A DNA stretch of 64,000 nt from contig CAJYIX010000023.1 in the NCBI GenBank assembly GCA_913775315.1, positions 32,273 through 96,272 of the forward strand, read 5' to 3'. The stretch comes from an uncultured Sphingomonas sp. (lineage in GTDB: Bacteria; Pseudomonadota; Alphaproteobacteria; Sphingomonadales; Sphingomonadaceae). The notes beneath the pieces were generated by a model. It had not been told where the DNA came from, made no database searches, and saw only the letters and a list, made by a program, of their open reading frames with translations. Position 1 is the stretch's first letter. Each line of letters opens with the position of its first letter. The translations under genes were made by a program, and so were the position numbers. Positions 7,899-17,109 of the stretch are shown here, in pieces.

Positions 7899-9030
7899 CA
7901 TGGACGACACGCTGCCCCTGCCCGCCCGCCTGACCCAGGCGCTGATCGCTGCCGAGAGCGTGACGCCCGCGCGCGGGGCGGTGTTCGACGTGCTGGAGGC
8001 GATGTTGCTGCCGCTCGGCTTCGCGGTCGACCGGTTCGTAGCGGGCGAGGCGCCGGACGGCCCGGTCGAGAATCTGCTGGCCGTGCGCGGCTCGGGCGGG
8101 CCGCATTTCGCCTTTGCCGGGCATGTCGACGTCGTGCCCGCGGGGACCGGCTGGAGCGCGGGGGCGTTCGAGCCAGTGGTGCGCGGCGACCTGCTTCACG
8201 GGCGCGGTGCGGTGGACATGAAGGGGGCGATCGGCGCGTTCGTCGCCGCCTGTGCCGATCCGCAGCCCGGTGGCACGCTCAGCCTCGTCATCACCGGGGA
8301 CGAGGAAGGCCCGGCGATCCACGGCACCCGCGCGCTGATCGACCGGATGCGCGACCGCGGCCTCGCGCCCAACCTGTGCCTCGTCGGCGAGCCGACTTCC
8401 GCGCATCGGCTGGGCGACACGATCAAGATCGGGCGGCGCGGGTCGGTCAATATCTGGATCGACGTGCCCGGACAGGCGGGGCACGTCGCTTATCCGGACC
8501 TTGCCGACAATCCGATCCCGCGGCTGGTGGCGGCGCTGGCGGAGATCGATGCGCTGATCCTCGACACGGGAACCGACTGGTTCCAGCCGTCGAATATCGA
8601 GATTACCGAGCTCACCGTCGGCAACCCCGCGACCAACGTCATTCCGCCGCTCGCCTCAGCGCGGCTCAGCATCCGCTTCAACGACCTGCATCGCGGCGCT
8701 GATCTGGGCGAACGGATCGCGGCGATCGTCCATGCCCATGCCCCCGGCGCGACCGTCCGCCCCGTCGTGTCGGGCGAGGCGTTCCTGACACAGCCGGGCG
8801 CGCTCTCGACGATCGTCGGCGACGCGATCGAGGCGCGGCTGGGGCTGCGGCCCGAATTGTCGACCAGCGGCGGCACGTCGGACGCGCGCTTCCTGTCGGC
8901 GCTGTGCCCGGTGGTCGAGTTCGGACTTCTGAACGCCACGATGCACAAGGCGGACGAGGCGGTGGCGATCCCCGATCTGGTCGCGCTGGCGGATATCTAT
9001 CGCGACATTATCAGTCGGGCGCTGGCCTGA
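7873..9030 (+). CDS. dapE: Succinyl-diaminopimelate desuccinylase
   Basis: An M20-family dinuclear zinc hydrolase that removes succinate from N-succinyl-L,L-diaminopimelate in lysine and peptidoglycan precursor synthesis. Seen: metal ligand His in FAGHVDVVPAG, the Asp in GRGAVDMKG, the catalytic and metal Glu pair in VITGDEEGPA, then GEPTSAHRLGDTIKIGRRG, and the final metal His in LLNATMHKADE with GGTSDARF before it. 385 residues from ATG 7873; the ATG at 7900 (MDDTLPLP) just past the upstream GST stop is an equally good start. Confidence 0.93.
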   Translation: MSASPPPSDMDDTLPLPARLTQALIAAESVTPARGAVFDVLEAMLLPLGFAVDRFVAGEAPDGPVENLLAVRGSGGPHFAFAGHVDVVPAGTGWSAGAFEPVVRGDLLHGRGAVDMKGAIGAFVAACADPQPGGTLSLVITGDEEGPAIHGTRALIDRMRDRGLAPNLCLVGEPTSAHRLGDTIKIGRRGSVNIWIDVPGQAGHVAYPDLADNPIPRLVAALAEIDALILDTGTDWFQPSNIEITELTVGNPATNVIPPLASARLSIRFNDLHRGADLGERIAAIVHAHAPGATVRPVVSGEAFLTQPGALSTIVGDAIEARLGLRPELSTSGGTSDARFLSALCPVVEFGLLNATMHKADEAVAIPDLVALADIYRDIISRALA

Positions 9031-9062
9031 ACCATCGAACGGGGCGACGACGCCTCCTACTC

Positions 9063-9086
9063 GTACCCCGGCGAAGGCCGGGGTAC
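9063..9086. repeat. Perfect palindromic repeat (REP-like), 10-bp arms
   Basis: Arms of 10 bp (gtaccccggc and gccggggtac) flank a 4-nt gaag loop, in the gap between the convergent dapE and Smr genes. Only one copy is in this window, but CCCCGGCGAAGGCCGGGG-type palindromes recur between genes in many sphingomonad genomes. It could act as a bidirectional transcription brake, though no T tract follows. Confidence 0.6.
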
Positions 9087-9130
9087 GGACGGGAGCAGAC
9101 GCTGCGATCATATTCCGCGCGTACCGAAGC

Positions 9131-9661
9131 TCACCTTTGGCGCCGCAGCACGATGTACAGCGCACCCGCCCCGCCGTGGCGCGGGTGCGCCGGACGCACC
9201 GCGGCGATGCGGTCGGCGTGGCGGGAGGCAGCGATCCAGTCGCCCACCGCCGCACGGATCGCGCCGCGCGAATAGGGTCGCTCCGCCTCCGGCCGCGGCG
9301 GCTTGCCCGTCACGAGCAGCAATACGCGATCCCCACGTGCGATCGCCCGCGAAAGGCCCTGATCGAGCATGGCATGCGCGCTCGCCAGGGTGTGCCCGTG
9401 CAGGTCGATGCTGCTCTCCGGCGCCACCAGCCCGCGCGCCAGCCTCTTGTCCCATCCGGCATCGAGCGTGACGCCCGGCGCAGCGGGCGAGCGCCGGGGC
9501 AGCGGCTTGGCGACCAGCGGCGTCGCCTGAATGACGGCGGGAGTGAGCGACACCGCCTCGACCGGCACCGGCGGGCGGCTACGCCCCGGCAGCGGCTGCA
9601 CCGACGCCATCACCCGCGCCCACAGCGCGGACTCGTCAGGGCCGAGCCGGCGCCCGGCCAT
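9131..9661 (-). CDS. Smr domain protein
   Basis: 176 residues. The C-terminal half is a small MutS-related (Smr) domain: the SIDLHGHTLASAH motif with DLHG, a VLLLVTGK strand, and the GGAGALYIVLRR ending that replaces the usual HGGSGATYV-type loop (HPRHGGAGA). Smr domains are nucleases or nucleic-acid binders. The N-terminal half is proline-rich and of no known fold. ATG 9661 gives MAGRRLGPDE and overlaps the upstream mltA end by 26 nt; an ATG five codons earlier is possible. Confidence 0.85.
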   Translation of the reverse strand: MAGRRLGPDESALWARVMASVQPLPGRSRPPVPVEAVSLTPAVIQATPLVAKPLPRRSPAAPGVTLDAGWDKRLARGLVAPESSIDLHGHTLASAHAMLDQGLSRAIARGDRVLLLVTGKPPRPEAERPYSRGAIRAAVGDWIAASRHADRIAAVRPAHPRHGGAGALYIVLRRQR

Positions 9662-10949
9662 TGCCCAGCTTCGCAAGCGTGCCGCGCGGCACCAGCAGGA
9701 ACGCGGTCCCCCGCGCGGTCAGCCCGCCGGCGAACGCTCGCGCATCCTCGCCCGCGCCCCAGAAGGTGTCGAAGCGGTTGGCGCCCTTGATCGCGCCGCC
9801 AGTATCCTGCGCCACCCACAGCCCGCTCGCCTCCGCCCGGTCGAGCGACAGGAATACGGGCGCGCCCAGCGGCACGAACCGCGGGTCGGTCGCGACGCTG
9901 CCGTTCGCGGTCACCGGCACGCCCATCGCGCCCAGCGGCCCCGGCCCGGTCAGTTCGCGGAAGAACACATAGCTCTTGTTCTCGCGCATCAGCGCCTGAC
10001 CCTCGGCCGGGTTTGCGCGCAGATAGGCCATGATCCCCTGCATCGACGCCTGCCCCGGCTGGACCAGGCCGCGGTCGCGCATCAGCGCGCCGATGCCGGT
10101 GTAGGCGCGGCCGTTCTGGCTGGCATAGCCGATCCGCATCACGCCGCCGTCGGGCAGGTGCAGACGGCCCGATCCCTGGACCTGAAGGAAGAACAGCTCG
10201 ACCGGATCGGCGGCATAGGCGATCACCGGCGCACGGCCGGCGAGCGCGCCATTCTCGATCTCGGTCCGGTCAGGATAGGGGACGAAGCGATTGCCCTCAA
10301 CCCGCCCGCGGATCTTGCGACCGGCGAGGTCGGTGGCGAAGGGCGAGAGGTCGACCTCGACCAGGTCGCTAGGCACGCCGTAGATCGGCGTCTCGTAACC
10401 TGCGCGGCGGGTGCGGCTGCCGCGAATCTCGGGCTCGTAATAGCCGGTGGCGAAGGCACGGCCATCGGCGATCTGCGCCGTCTCGAACTGCTGCCGAAAA
10501 AATCCGAGCGCATCGGCGGCCTGCCCCGCCGCGGCGCAGGCTGGCGCCCAGTCTGTCCCCTGCGTTAAGCCGGTCACGTCGACCCGCTTTTGCAGCGATG
10601 CGCAGGACAGGCGGAATGCCGCCAGCGCCCTCTGTGCCGCGGCGGCATCGATCGGCAGCGACGCGACCGACGGCCCGGCGACCCAGCCGGCCGCGACGGC
10701 GCTCGTCGCATCCGCGGGCGCGGCGGCGGCGGGGATCGCCGGCATCGGCGTGGCGGGCGTGCCGATCTTCACGCCCGGCGTGTAGCGGGTAGCGCTCGGG
10801 CTGATGAGCGCCGACCGCGCAGCACGCTGCTGCGCGGGCGGCGGTGCCCCACGATCGATCCCAGCGGGCACGATCGCGTTCGAACACGCGCTCGCCAAAA
10901 ACAGCGGCAATGCAGCGACGCCGACGCGCCGCGCCCCCCAAGCGCGCAT
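9636..10949 (-). CDS. mltA: Membrane-bound lytic murein transglycosylase A
   Basis: 437 residues. An N-terminal signal ends in a possible lipobox (FLASAC). The MltA barrel follows with GYYEPEIRGSR, and the C-terminal 3D domain (three aspartates) is seen in LWVAQDTGGAIKGANRFDTFWGAG, which includes the catalytic Asp region. It cleaves the MurNAc-GlcNAc bond of peptidoglycan to make 1,6-anhydro products at the outer membrane. The chosen ATG is preceded by AAAGGGACCC. It sits downstream of the Tim44-like gene by 10 nt and overlaps the Smr gene, forming a three-gene unit. Confidence 0.92.
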   Translation of the reverse strand: MRAWGARRVGVAALPLFLASACSNAIVPAGIDRGAPPPAQQRAARSALISPSATRYTPGVKIGTPATPMPAIPAAAAPADATSAVAAGWVAGPSVASLPIDAAAAQRALAAFRLSCASLQKRVDVTGLTQGTDWAPACAAAGQAADALGFFRQQFETAQIADGRAFATGYYEPEIRGSRTRRAGYETPIYGVPSDLVEVDLSPFATDLAGRKIRGRVEGNRFVPYPDRTEIENGALAGRAPVIAYAADPVELFFLQVQGSGRLHLPDGGVMRIGYASQNGRAYTGIGALMRDRGLVQPGQASMQGIMAYLRANPAEGQALMRENKSYVFFRELTGPGPLGAMGVPVTANGSVATDPRFVPLGAPVFLSLDRAEASGLWVAQDTGGAIKGANRFDTFWGAGEDARAFAGGLTARGTAFLLVPRGTLAKLGNGRAPARP

Positions 10950-10959
10950 CGGGTCCCTT

Positions 10960-11610
10960 TCAGGCTTCGTCGGTTTCGGCGAGCTTCCAGTTCGGATCGT
11001 CGCTGCGCAGGCGGCGGACGAACGTCCAGACGTCGTGCGTCTCGACCGCATCGGTCAGCGAGCCGGCGACGACGTTGCCCTCGCTGTCGCGCGTCACCGC
11101 GGCGATATCGGCGTCGAAGCGCACCGTGATCCGCGCTGCCTGCCCCTCGAGCGCCGCATCCGCGATAACCGCACGCTCGATCGAGACGAGGCGGTTTTCC
11201 AAGGTCTGGCCTTCGGCCTCGCGCGCGTCGATCGCGGCGACGAACGCCGCCTTAACGTCGGGTTCGGTCAGCCAGTCGAGCGTTTCGCGATCGCCCTTCC
11301 AGAACGCCTCGAGGATCATGCGATACGCGCCCTTTGCGCCGTCGAGGAACTGGACGACGTCGAAGTTCGAATCGGCACCGACGATCGCGCGCACGCCCTG
11401 TTCGGCACGCCCCTCGATCGAGCGCGTCGCCGCCTCGCGCGGGGCGGGTTCGGCATCGATCGTGCGCGGCTGTGGCCGGGCAATCGACGCGCCGTCCTCG
11501 GCCGGCTTGGGCAGCGGTTGGTGATGCCCCGTCCGCTTGCCCAGGACCGAATAGAGCCGAAGCGCGAGGAAACCCGCGATCATGGCCAGGACGATGACGT
11601 ATAGAAGCAC
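10960..11610 (-). CDS. Tim44/TimA-family protein
   Basis: 216 residues: one N-terminal membrane helix (LYVIVLAMIAGFLALRLY), an acidic/proline linker, and a Tim44-like C-terminal domain (VVQFLDGAKGAYRMILEAFW, then HDVWTFVRRLRSDDPNWKLAE). That ending is typical of alphaproteobacterial TimA proteins, the relatives of mitochondrial Tim44; their bacterial role is unsettled but envelope-associated. The GTG start has a strong GGAGGT 4 nt upstream. Divergent from secB across 169 nt and followed by mltA. Confidence 0.9.
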   Translation of the reverse strand: MLLYVIVLAMIAGFLALRLYSVLGKRTGHHQPLPKPAEDGASIARPQPRTIDAEPAPREAATRSIEGRAEQGVRAIVGADSNFDVVQFLDGAKGAYRMILEAFWKGDRETLDWLTEPDVKAAFVAAIDAREAEGQTLENRLVSIERAVIADAALEGQAARITVRFDADIAAVTRDSEGNVVAGSLTDAVETHDVWTFVRRLRSDDPNWKLAETDEA

Positions 11611-11779
11611 CGGACCTCCGATAGATTAGGCGTCCAACATAGGCGCGTGGCGCGCCGGATTCAAACGATCCCGGCACCTGCCCTTAACCCATCGTTGAAC
11701 TGGTCCGTTCCCGCTGCTAGTCGCCGCGCTTTCGCGGGGGTGGCGACGACTGCCCGCCCCGGCCTTATTCGACGAGGAT

Positions 11780-12295
11780 ATGATGGACGAGCAAGACCAG
11801 GGCTTCGACGCGAACGCGCCCCTTCCCAACGGCGTGGACGATGCGCCCGCCGCCAACGTCCTGTCGCAGTACGTCAAGGACCTGTCGTTCGAGAACCCGA
11901 ACGCCCCCGCCATCTACCAGTCGCAGGGCGCGCCCAAGCTCGACGTCCAGTTCAACATCGGCGCGACGATGGTGGGCGAGGACGTGCACGAGGTCGTGCT
12001 GAAGGTCGAGGCGCGCGGCGAGGTCGACGGCCGCGTCATGTACCTGTGCGAGCTCTCCTATGCCGGCCTGTTCGGCCTGCGCAACATTCCCGAGGAGCAT
12101 CTTCAGCCGTTCCTGCTGGGCGAAGCGCCGCGCATCCTGTTCCCGTTCGCGCGTCGCGTCCTGGCCGACGCGGTGCGCGACGGCGGCTTCCCGCCGCTCC
12201 TCCTCGAGCCGATCGACTTCGGCGCGCTCTATTTCGCACAGGCGCAGGCCGCCGCCGAACAGGGCGAGATCAGCGGCGAAATCGGCAACGCCTGA
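11780..12295 (+). CDS. secB: Protein-export chaperone SecB
   Basis: 171 residues. SecB features are present: QYVKDLSFENPNAP near the N-terminus, ELSYAGLFGLRNIPEEHL, the conserved LFPFARRVLADAVRDGGFPP helix, and LEPIDFGALY. SecB holds preproteins unfolded and delivers them to SecA. The N-terminus is longer and acidic, as usual in alphaproteobacteria. GAGGAT lies just ahead of the two adjacent ATGs, so the start could be one codon later. An imperfect GC hairpin sits at 11720-11747 in the leader. Confidence 0.95.
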   Translation: MMDEQDQGFDANAPLPNGVDDAPAANVLSQYVKDLSFENPNAPAIYQSQGAPKLDVQFNIGATMVGEDVHEVVLKVEARGEVDGRVMYLCELSYAGLFGLRNIPEEHLQPFLLGEAPRILFPFARRVLADAVRDGGFPPLLLEPIDFGALYFAQAQAAAEQGEISGEIGNA

Positions 12296-12328
12296 CGAAC
12301 CGGCCGGCGCGCGGGTGCGAGTGAAAGC

Positions 12329-13897
12329 ATGAACCTCGTCCGCGCGCTGGGGTCGGTCGGCGGCCTGACGCTGGCCAGCCGCGTGCTCGCGCTGGTGCGC
12401 GACACGCTGCAGGCGGCCTATATCGGCGCGAGCTTCGCCTCCGACGCCTTCTTCGTCGCGTTTCGCCTGCCCAACATGTTCCGCGCGCTGTTTGCCGAGG
12501 GGGCGTTCGCCTCGGCCTTCATCCCACTGTTCAACCAGAAGGTGGGCGAAGACGGCGACCTCGCCCCCGCCATCGCCTTTGCCGAGCGGGCACTCGCCTG
12601 GCTGTTCCCGATCCTCGCGGCGATGACGGCGATCATGATCCTCGCCGCCTGGCCGCTGACCTGGGTGCTGGCGGGCGGGTTCGAGCGGCAGCAGCCCTCG
12701 GCGAGCGACTTTGCGTTCGCGGTCACGCTGTCGCGGATCACCATCCCCTATCTCTTCCTCATCTCGCTCGCCTCGCTGCTGGGCGGCATCCTCAATTCGC
12801 TAGACCGTTTCTGGGTCAATGCGGCTGCGCCGATCCTGCTCAACATCTCGATGGTAAGTGCGCTCTGGTTCCTCCACGGCGACCCGTACGAGACCGCGCG
12901 GGTTCAGGCGTGGGCAGTGACCGCGGGCGGCGCGCTGCAATTGGGCTGGCTGGCGCTCGCCTGTCGCCGCGCGGGCGTGAAGCTCAGCCTTCGCGTGCCC
13001 CGCGTGGACGACGACGTGAAGCGGCTCTTGAAGCTGATCCTGCCCGCCGCAGCGGGCGCGGGCGCGGCGCAGATCAATCTCGCCATTTCGACCGCGCTCG
13101 CCGGCTGGCTGTTGGCCGAGGGGTCCATCTCGGCGATCAACTATGCCGACCGCGTCAACCAGCTGCCGCTCGGCATGATCGGCATCGGGCTCGGCACGAT
13201 CCTGCTCCCCACCGTCACGCGCCTGCTTCGTAAGGGTGACGACGCCCAAGCGATGGAGACGCAGAATCGCGGGATCGAGCTCGCCCTGTTCCTCACCCTC
13301 CCTGCCGCAGCCGCGTTCGTCTTCGCGGCCGAACCGATCGTGCGCGGGCTGTTCGAGCGGGGGCAGTTCGATGCGACCGACACGATCCGCACGGGCTGGG
13401 TGCTGTCGGCCTTCTCGATCGGCTTGCCCTCCTATGTGCTGGTGAAGGTGCTGACGCCGGGCTTCTACGCGCGCGCCGATACGAGGACGCCGGTGCGGCT
13501 GGCGATGCTGTCGATCCTCGTCAACATCGTCGGTAACCTTGCGCTGATCCCGACCGTGGGCATCATCGGATCGGCGCTGTCGACCGCGCTGTCGTCGAGT
13601 CTCAACGTCGCGATGCTGTACAAGACGTTGAAGAAGCGCGGGCATTTCGCCGCCGATGCACAGCTTCGCCGGCGAATCCCGCGGCTAGCCATCGCCGCGC
13701 TGGCGATGGGCGGAGCGCTTTATTTCATCAAGCCGTGGTTCGCGCCCTATACGCACGGTTCGCTGCTGACCACGCTGCCCGCCCTGGCCGTGCTGGTCGG
13801 CATCGGTGTCGCCATCTATGCGATCGCCTGTTTCGCGACGGGCGCGTTCCGACCCGCCGATATCAAGACGCTCATCCGCCGCCGCTCCACCGACTAG
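12329..13897 (+). CDS. murJ: Lipid II flippase MurJ
   Basis: 522 residues, a MOP-superfamily transporter with about 14 predicted helices. The N-terminus has the family signature SRVLALVRDTLQAAYIGA and SDAFFVAFRLPNMFRALFAEG, followed by AFIPLF. MurJ flips lipid-linked peptidoglycan precursor across the inner membrane. It lies 33 nt after secB and 10 nt before trpS, so the three are probably cotranscribed. Confidence 0.95.
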   Translation: MNLVRALGSVGGLTLASRVLALVRDTLQAAYIGASFASDAFFVAFRLPNMFRALFAEGAFASAFIPLFNQKVGEDGDLAPAIAFAERALAWLFPILAAMTAIMILAAWPLTWVLAGGFERQQPSASDFAFAVTLSRITIPYLFLISLASLLGGILNSLDRFWVNAAAPILLNISMVSALWFLHGDPYETARVQAWAVTAGGALQLGWLALACRRAGVKLSLRVPRVDDDVKRLLKLILPAAAGAGAAQINLAISTALAGWLLAEGSISAINYADRVNQLPLGMIGIGLGTILLPTVTRLLRKGDDAQAMETQNRGIELALFLTLPAAAAFVFAAEPIVRGLFERGQFDATDTIRTGWVLSAFSIGLPSYVLVKVLTPGFYARADTRTPVRLAMLSILVNIVGNLALIPTVGIIGSALSTALSSSLNVAMLYKTLKKRGHFAADAQLRRRIPRLAIAALAMGGALYFIKPWFAPYTHGSLLTTLPALAVLVGIGVAIYAIACFATGAFRPADIKTLIRRRSTD

Positions 13898-13907
13898 GAC
13901 AAGACCC

Positions 13908-14915
13908 ATGCGTATCGTCTCGGGCATTCAGACCACCGGCAACCTGCACCTTGGCAATTATCTGGGCGCGATCCGCAACTGGGTCGCTATGCAGGACGCG
14001 ATGGCGCCGGGCGACGACTGCCTGTTCTTCCTCGCCGACCTGCACGCGCTGACCGTGCATCAGGAGCCGGCGCAACTGGCGTCCGCGACGATCGAGATGG
14101 CGGCGACGCTGATTGCAGCGGGCATCGACACGGACCGTTCGATCCTGTTCAATCAGGCGCGCGTGCCTGCGCATTCGGAGCTGTGCTGGCTGCTCGGCGG
14201 TACCGCCCGCATGGGCTGGCTCAATCGCATGACGCAGTGGAAGGACAAGGCGGGCAAGAACCGCGAGGGCGCGAGCGTCGGCCTGTTCACCTATCCCGTG
14301 CTCCAAGCCGCCGACGTGCTCGTCTATCAGGCGACGCATGTGCCCGTGGGCGAGGACCAGAAACAGCATCTGGAGCTGGCACGCGATATCGCCACCAAGT
14401 TCAACCTCGACTTCAACGTCGAGCTCTTCCCCCTGCCCGAACCGATCATCCCGGCCGAGGCACCGCGGATCATGTCCCTGCGCGATGGGACGGCGAAGAT
14501 GTCGAAGTCCGACCCCAGCGACATGAGCCGCATCAACCTGATCGACAGCGACGACCTGATCGCGAGCAAGGTGAAGAAGGCCAAGACCGATCCCGAGCCG
14601 CTGCCCGAGACGATCGAGGGGCTGGCCGAGCGCCCCGAGGCGCGCAACCTCGTGACGATCTATGCCGCGTTGGAAGGGCGCACGCCCGCCGAGGTTCTCA
14701 GCGAATTCACGGGGCAAGGCTTCGGCGCGTTCAAGCCGCGCCTCGCCGATCTTACCGTCGCGAAAATTGGCCCGATCCGCGACCGCCTTACCGCGCTACT
14801 CGCCGATCGCGGCGAGGTCGCGGCACAGTTGCGAAAGGGCGCGGCCAGGGCGCAAGCGCTGGCGGCCCCGACGCTGCGCGCGGCACAGGATGCGATGGGG
14901 CTTCAGGTCGACTGA
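13908..14915 (+). CDS. trpS: Tryptophanyl-tRNA synthetase
   Basis: 335 residues, class I aminoacyl-tRNA synthetase. It starts MRIVSGIQTTGNLHLGNYLG (HIGH-like motif HLGN) and carries the KMSKS loop as AKMSKSDPSD. GEDQKQHLELARDIA is the tryptophan/adenylate pocket region. ATG was chosen over an upstream in-frame ATG because the family begins right at RIVSGIQ and TAGGACAAG is a plausible ribosome site. Length is normal. Confidence 0.97.
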   Translation: MRIVSGIQTTGNLHLGNYLGAIRNWVAMQDAMAPGDDCLFFLADLHALTVHQEPAQLASATIEMAATLIAAGIDTDRSILFNQARVPAHSELCWLLGGTARMGWLNRMTQWKDKAGKNREGASVGLFTYPVLQAADVLVYQATHVPVGEDQKQHLELARDIATKFNLDFNVELFPLPEPIIPAEAPRIMSLRDGTAKMSKSDPSDMSRINLIDSDDLIASKVKKAKTDPEPLPETIEGLAERPEARNLVTIYAALEGRTPAEVLSEFTGQGFGAFKPRLADLTVAKIGPIRDRLTALLADRGEVAAQLRKGAARAQALAAPTLRAAQDAMGLQVD

Positions 14916-14927
14916 AGCCCCGCCGGC

Positions 14928-15239
14928 TTAGTAGCGCGGCGTCGCCTTGTCCAGTTTCCGGAAATAGGCGATGCGCGCCTCTCGCGTGGGCAGCGCGCGC
15001 AGCTCGACCTCGGCATTCGGATTAGCGGCGAGGATGCGGTTGATCCGGTCGCGACGGAGGCGCTGATACTCTTCCTGATTCGAAGCACGGATGCGCGGAT
15101 CGGGATCGTGCCCGAAATTGTAGCCGACCGCCGGCAGGCCCGCGCCCGAGACGCTGCCCGGCGTGACCTGCGGTGAAATCTGGGCGGAGGCGCCCCCCGA
15201 AATGCCAAGGGCAAGCAGTCCGATCAACGCGTAACGCAT
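14928..15239 (-). CDS. Small exported protein of unknown function
   Basis: 103 residues. A clear Sec signal peptide (MRYALIGLLALGISGGASA before QISP) is followed by a Gly/Pro-containing linker and a basic helical region (QEEYQRLRRDRINRILAANP). No known motif. It is convergent with trpS (12 nt apart) and downstream of nothing on its strand, so it is probably monocistronic. Expected to be periplasmic. Confidence 0.75.
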   Translation of the reverse strand: MRYALIGLLALGISGGASAQISPQVTPGSVSGAGLPAVGYNFGHDPDPRIRASNQEEYQRLRRDRINRILAANPNAEVELRALPTREARIAYFRKLDKATPRY

Positions 15240-15306
15240 GACGACCTCCAGCAAGACACCTGTGTCCATACAGGCTATGCCGAGGTCAACGCATTGACAA
15301 GCGGTC

Positions 15307-16749
15307 CTATCCCTCGAGCTGGCGCAGCAGCCCGCGGACGGCGGTGTCGATCTCGCGGTCCTTGTCGCGCAGTTCCTCGATCCGCTTGACTGCGTGGATG
15401 ACGGTCGAATGGTCGCGGTTACCGAACTTGCGGCCGATCTCGGGCAGGCTGCGGGTCGTCAGCTTCTTGGCGAGGTACATCGCGATCTGGCGCGGGCGGG
15501 CGATCGCGACCGCGCGGCGCTCGGACACGAGATCGAGCTGCTTGACCTCGAAATGCGCCGACACCGCCTTCTGGATTTCGTCGATGGTGATCCGGCGCTG
15601 CGGGCCCTTCAGCACTTCGCCCAGCGTCTGGAGCGCGAAGTCCATCGTCACCGCCTCCCCGATCAGCTGCGCATAGGCGACGAGGCGGTTGAGCGCCCCC
15701 TCGAGCTCGCGAATGTTCGCTGTGATCCGCATCGCCAGCAGCTCGAGCACTTCGTCGGGCACGCCGACCTGCGGCATCTCGGCCACCTTGGCAGCCAGTA
15801 TAGCCCGCCGGAGCGCATATTCGGGCGGCCGGATGTCGGCGACCAGGCCCGAGGCGAGCCGGCCGACCAGCTTGGAGTCGATCCCCTCCAGCATCCGCGG
15901 ACTGCGGTCGGCACAGATGACCAGCCGCTTCCCCATCGTCATGAACTCGTTGACGGTGTGGAAGCATTCTTCCTGCGTCGAATCCTTGCCGGCGATGAAT
16001 TGCAGGTCGTCGATGACGAGCAGGTCGACGCTGCGCAGCCGCGCCTTGAACGCGAAAGTATCGCGCTCGCGCACCGCCTTCACGAACTCGAACATGAAGC
16101 GCTCGGCGGGCATGTAGATCGCGGTGCCGGCGGGATGCGCCTCGAGGAACGCATGGCCGATCGCGTGGGCCAGGTGCGTTTTGCCCTGCCCCGTCGCACC
16201 GTGAAGGTAGAGCGGGCTGAACCGGACCGGCCCTTCGGCCGCGAGCAGCCGCGCGGCGTTGAACGCGACCTGGTTGGTGGCGTCGGGGACGAACCGGTCG
16301 AAGGTAAAGCGCGGGTCGAACGCGAATCGCTCGCCCTCGCGTGCGGGGCGGGCAGGCGCGGCGGCCAGCGGGCGATCGGCGCTCAGCACACGCGGCATCG
16401 CCGGCGCGGGCGCGGCGGTTGTGGCAGGCGATTCGTCGTTGGCGATCGCAGCCGGCGCCATCGCATTGGTCGAGGTTTCGACGACGACGCTGCGCACGCT
16501 CGGCATCGCCTGCCGGAACTCGAGGCGGAGGCGATCGCCGAAATGGCTCTTCACGTAATTGGTCATGAACGGCGAGGGCAGGCCGATGCGCACGGTCTCG
16601 TCATCCGAACCGGCGGCGAGCACCGCGGGCTTCAGCCACTGGTCGAAGACCTTCGCGCCTGACTGGCTGCGCAAATTGCGGCGCACCCGGTCCCAGGCAT
16701 CGACGATCGCCGGCGTGGATCGAAGCGGTTCGTTGCCGTGCACGCGCAC
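15307..16749 (-). CDS. dnaA: Chromosomal replication initiator DnaA
   Basis: 480 residues. Domain I occupies the first ~90 residues (VFDQWLKP), domain II is a variable Ala/Pro-rich linker, and domain III is the AAA+ core with Walker A GATGQGKTHLAHA, Walker B DLLVIDDLQF and a sensor region near KRLVICADRSP. Domain IV ends with the DnaA-box recognition signature GNRDHSTVIHAVKRI. A GTG start was chosen with GGGAG 5 nt upstream; a second GTG two codons later is also possible. I see no consensus DnaA boxes in the 400 nt upstream, so the replication origin is not evidently here. Confidence 0.97.
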   Translation of the reverse strand: MRVHGNEPLRSTPAIVDAWDRVRRNLRSQSGAKVFDQWLKPAVLAAGSDDETVRIGLPSPFMTNYVKSHFGDRLRLEFRQAMPSVRSVVVETSTNAMAPAAIANDESPATTAAPAPAMPRVLSADRPLAAAPARPAREGERFAFDPRFTFDRFVPDATNQVAFNAARLLAAEGPVRFSPLYLHGATGQGKTHLAHAIGHAFLEAHPAGTAIYMPAERFMFEFVKAVRERDTFAFKARLRSVDLLVIDDLQFIAGKDSTQEECFHTVNEFMTMGKRLVICADRSPRMLEGIDSKLVGRLASGLVADIRPPEYALRRAILAAKVAEMPQVGVPDEVLELLAMRITANIRELEGALNRLVAYAQLIGEAVTMDFALQTLGEVLKGPQRRITIDEIQKAVSAHFEVKQLDLVSERRAVAIARPRQIAMYLAKKLTTRSLPEIGRKFGNRDHSTVIHAVKRIEELRDKDREIDTAVRGLLRQLEG

Positions 16750-17108
16750 AATTCTCCCTTGTTCCGCAAGACGGGTGTCCTGCGGCCCAGCATTAAAACC
16801 AGCGATCGGTTGCCCCCCGCCGGATTCGCGGAACCCGGCAGTCCCGCTTTCCGACCAAGGCCGGGGTGCACATGACAGCGCAGCGGGAAGACCGTTTTGG
16901 AAGCCTGACGGGGATCGATCAAGGCCCGGCGGTCAACAAATTGAAATATAAAAGGCTTGACGAGCAAACCTGCGGGATAGCGCGGACTTGTCGTATAAGC
17001 CTTTGCTTTTATTGGGTTAATTTGAAGGTTTGGAGCGTCCGAAAAAGCCCGACTCGCCGGGATTCCTAGGCTTCCGATTCGTTCACCATTTCGGGTGCGC
17101 GGACACGC
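16750..17108. other. Intergenic region upstream of dnaA
   Basis: About 360 nt without a supported gene. The part nearest dnaA is ordinary GC-rich leader. Positions 16938-17030 are markedly AT-rich for this chromosome, with ATATAAAA-like and TTTTATTGGGTTAATTT tracts, and are the likely place of the dnaA promoter. I find no TTATCCACA-type DnaA boxes and no strong -35/-10 pair that I would defend. Short frames here look random. Confidence 0.5.
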
Positions 17109-17109
17109 G

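Noticed and set aside
11651-11700. GGATTCAAACGATCC as a possible tRNA T-arm upstream of secB
   Set aside because: The arms do not pair as a 5-bp T stem and no acceptor or anticodon stem can be built around it.
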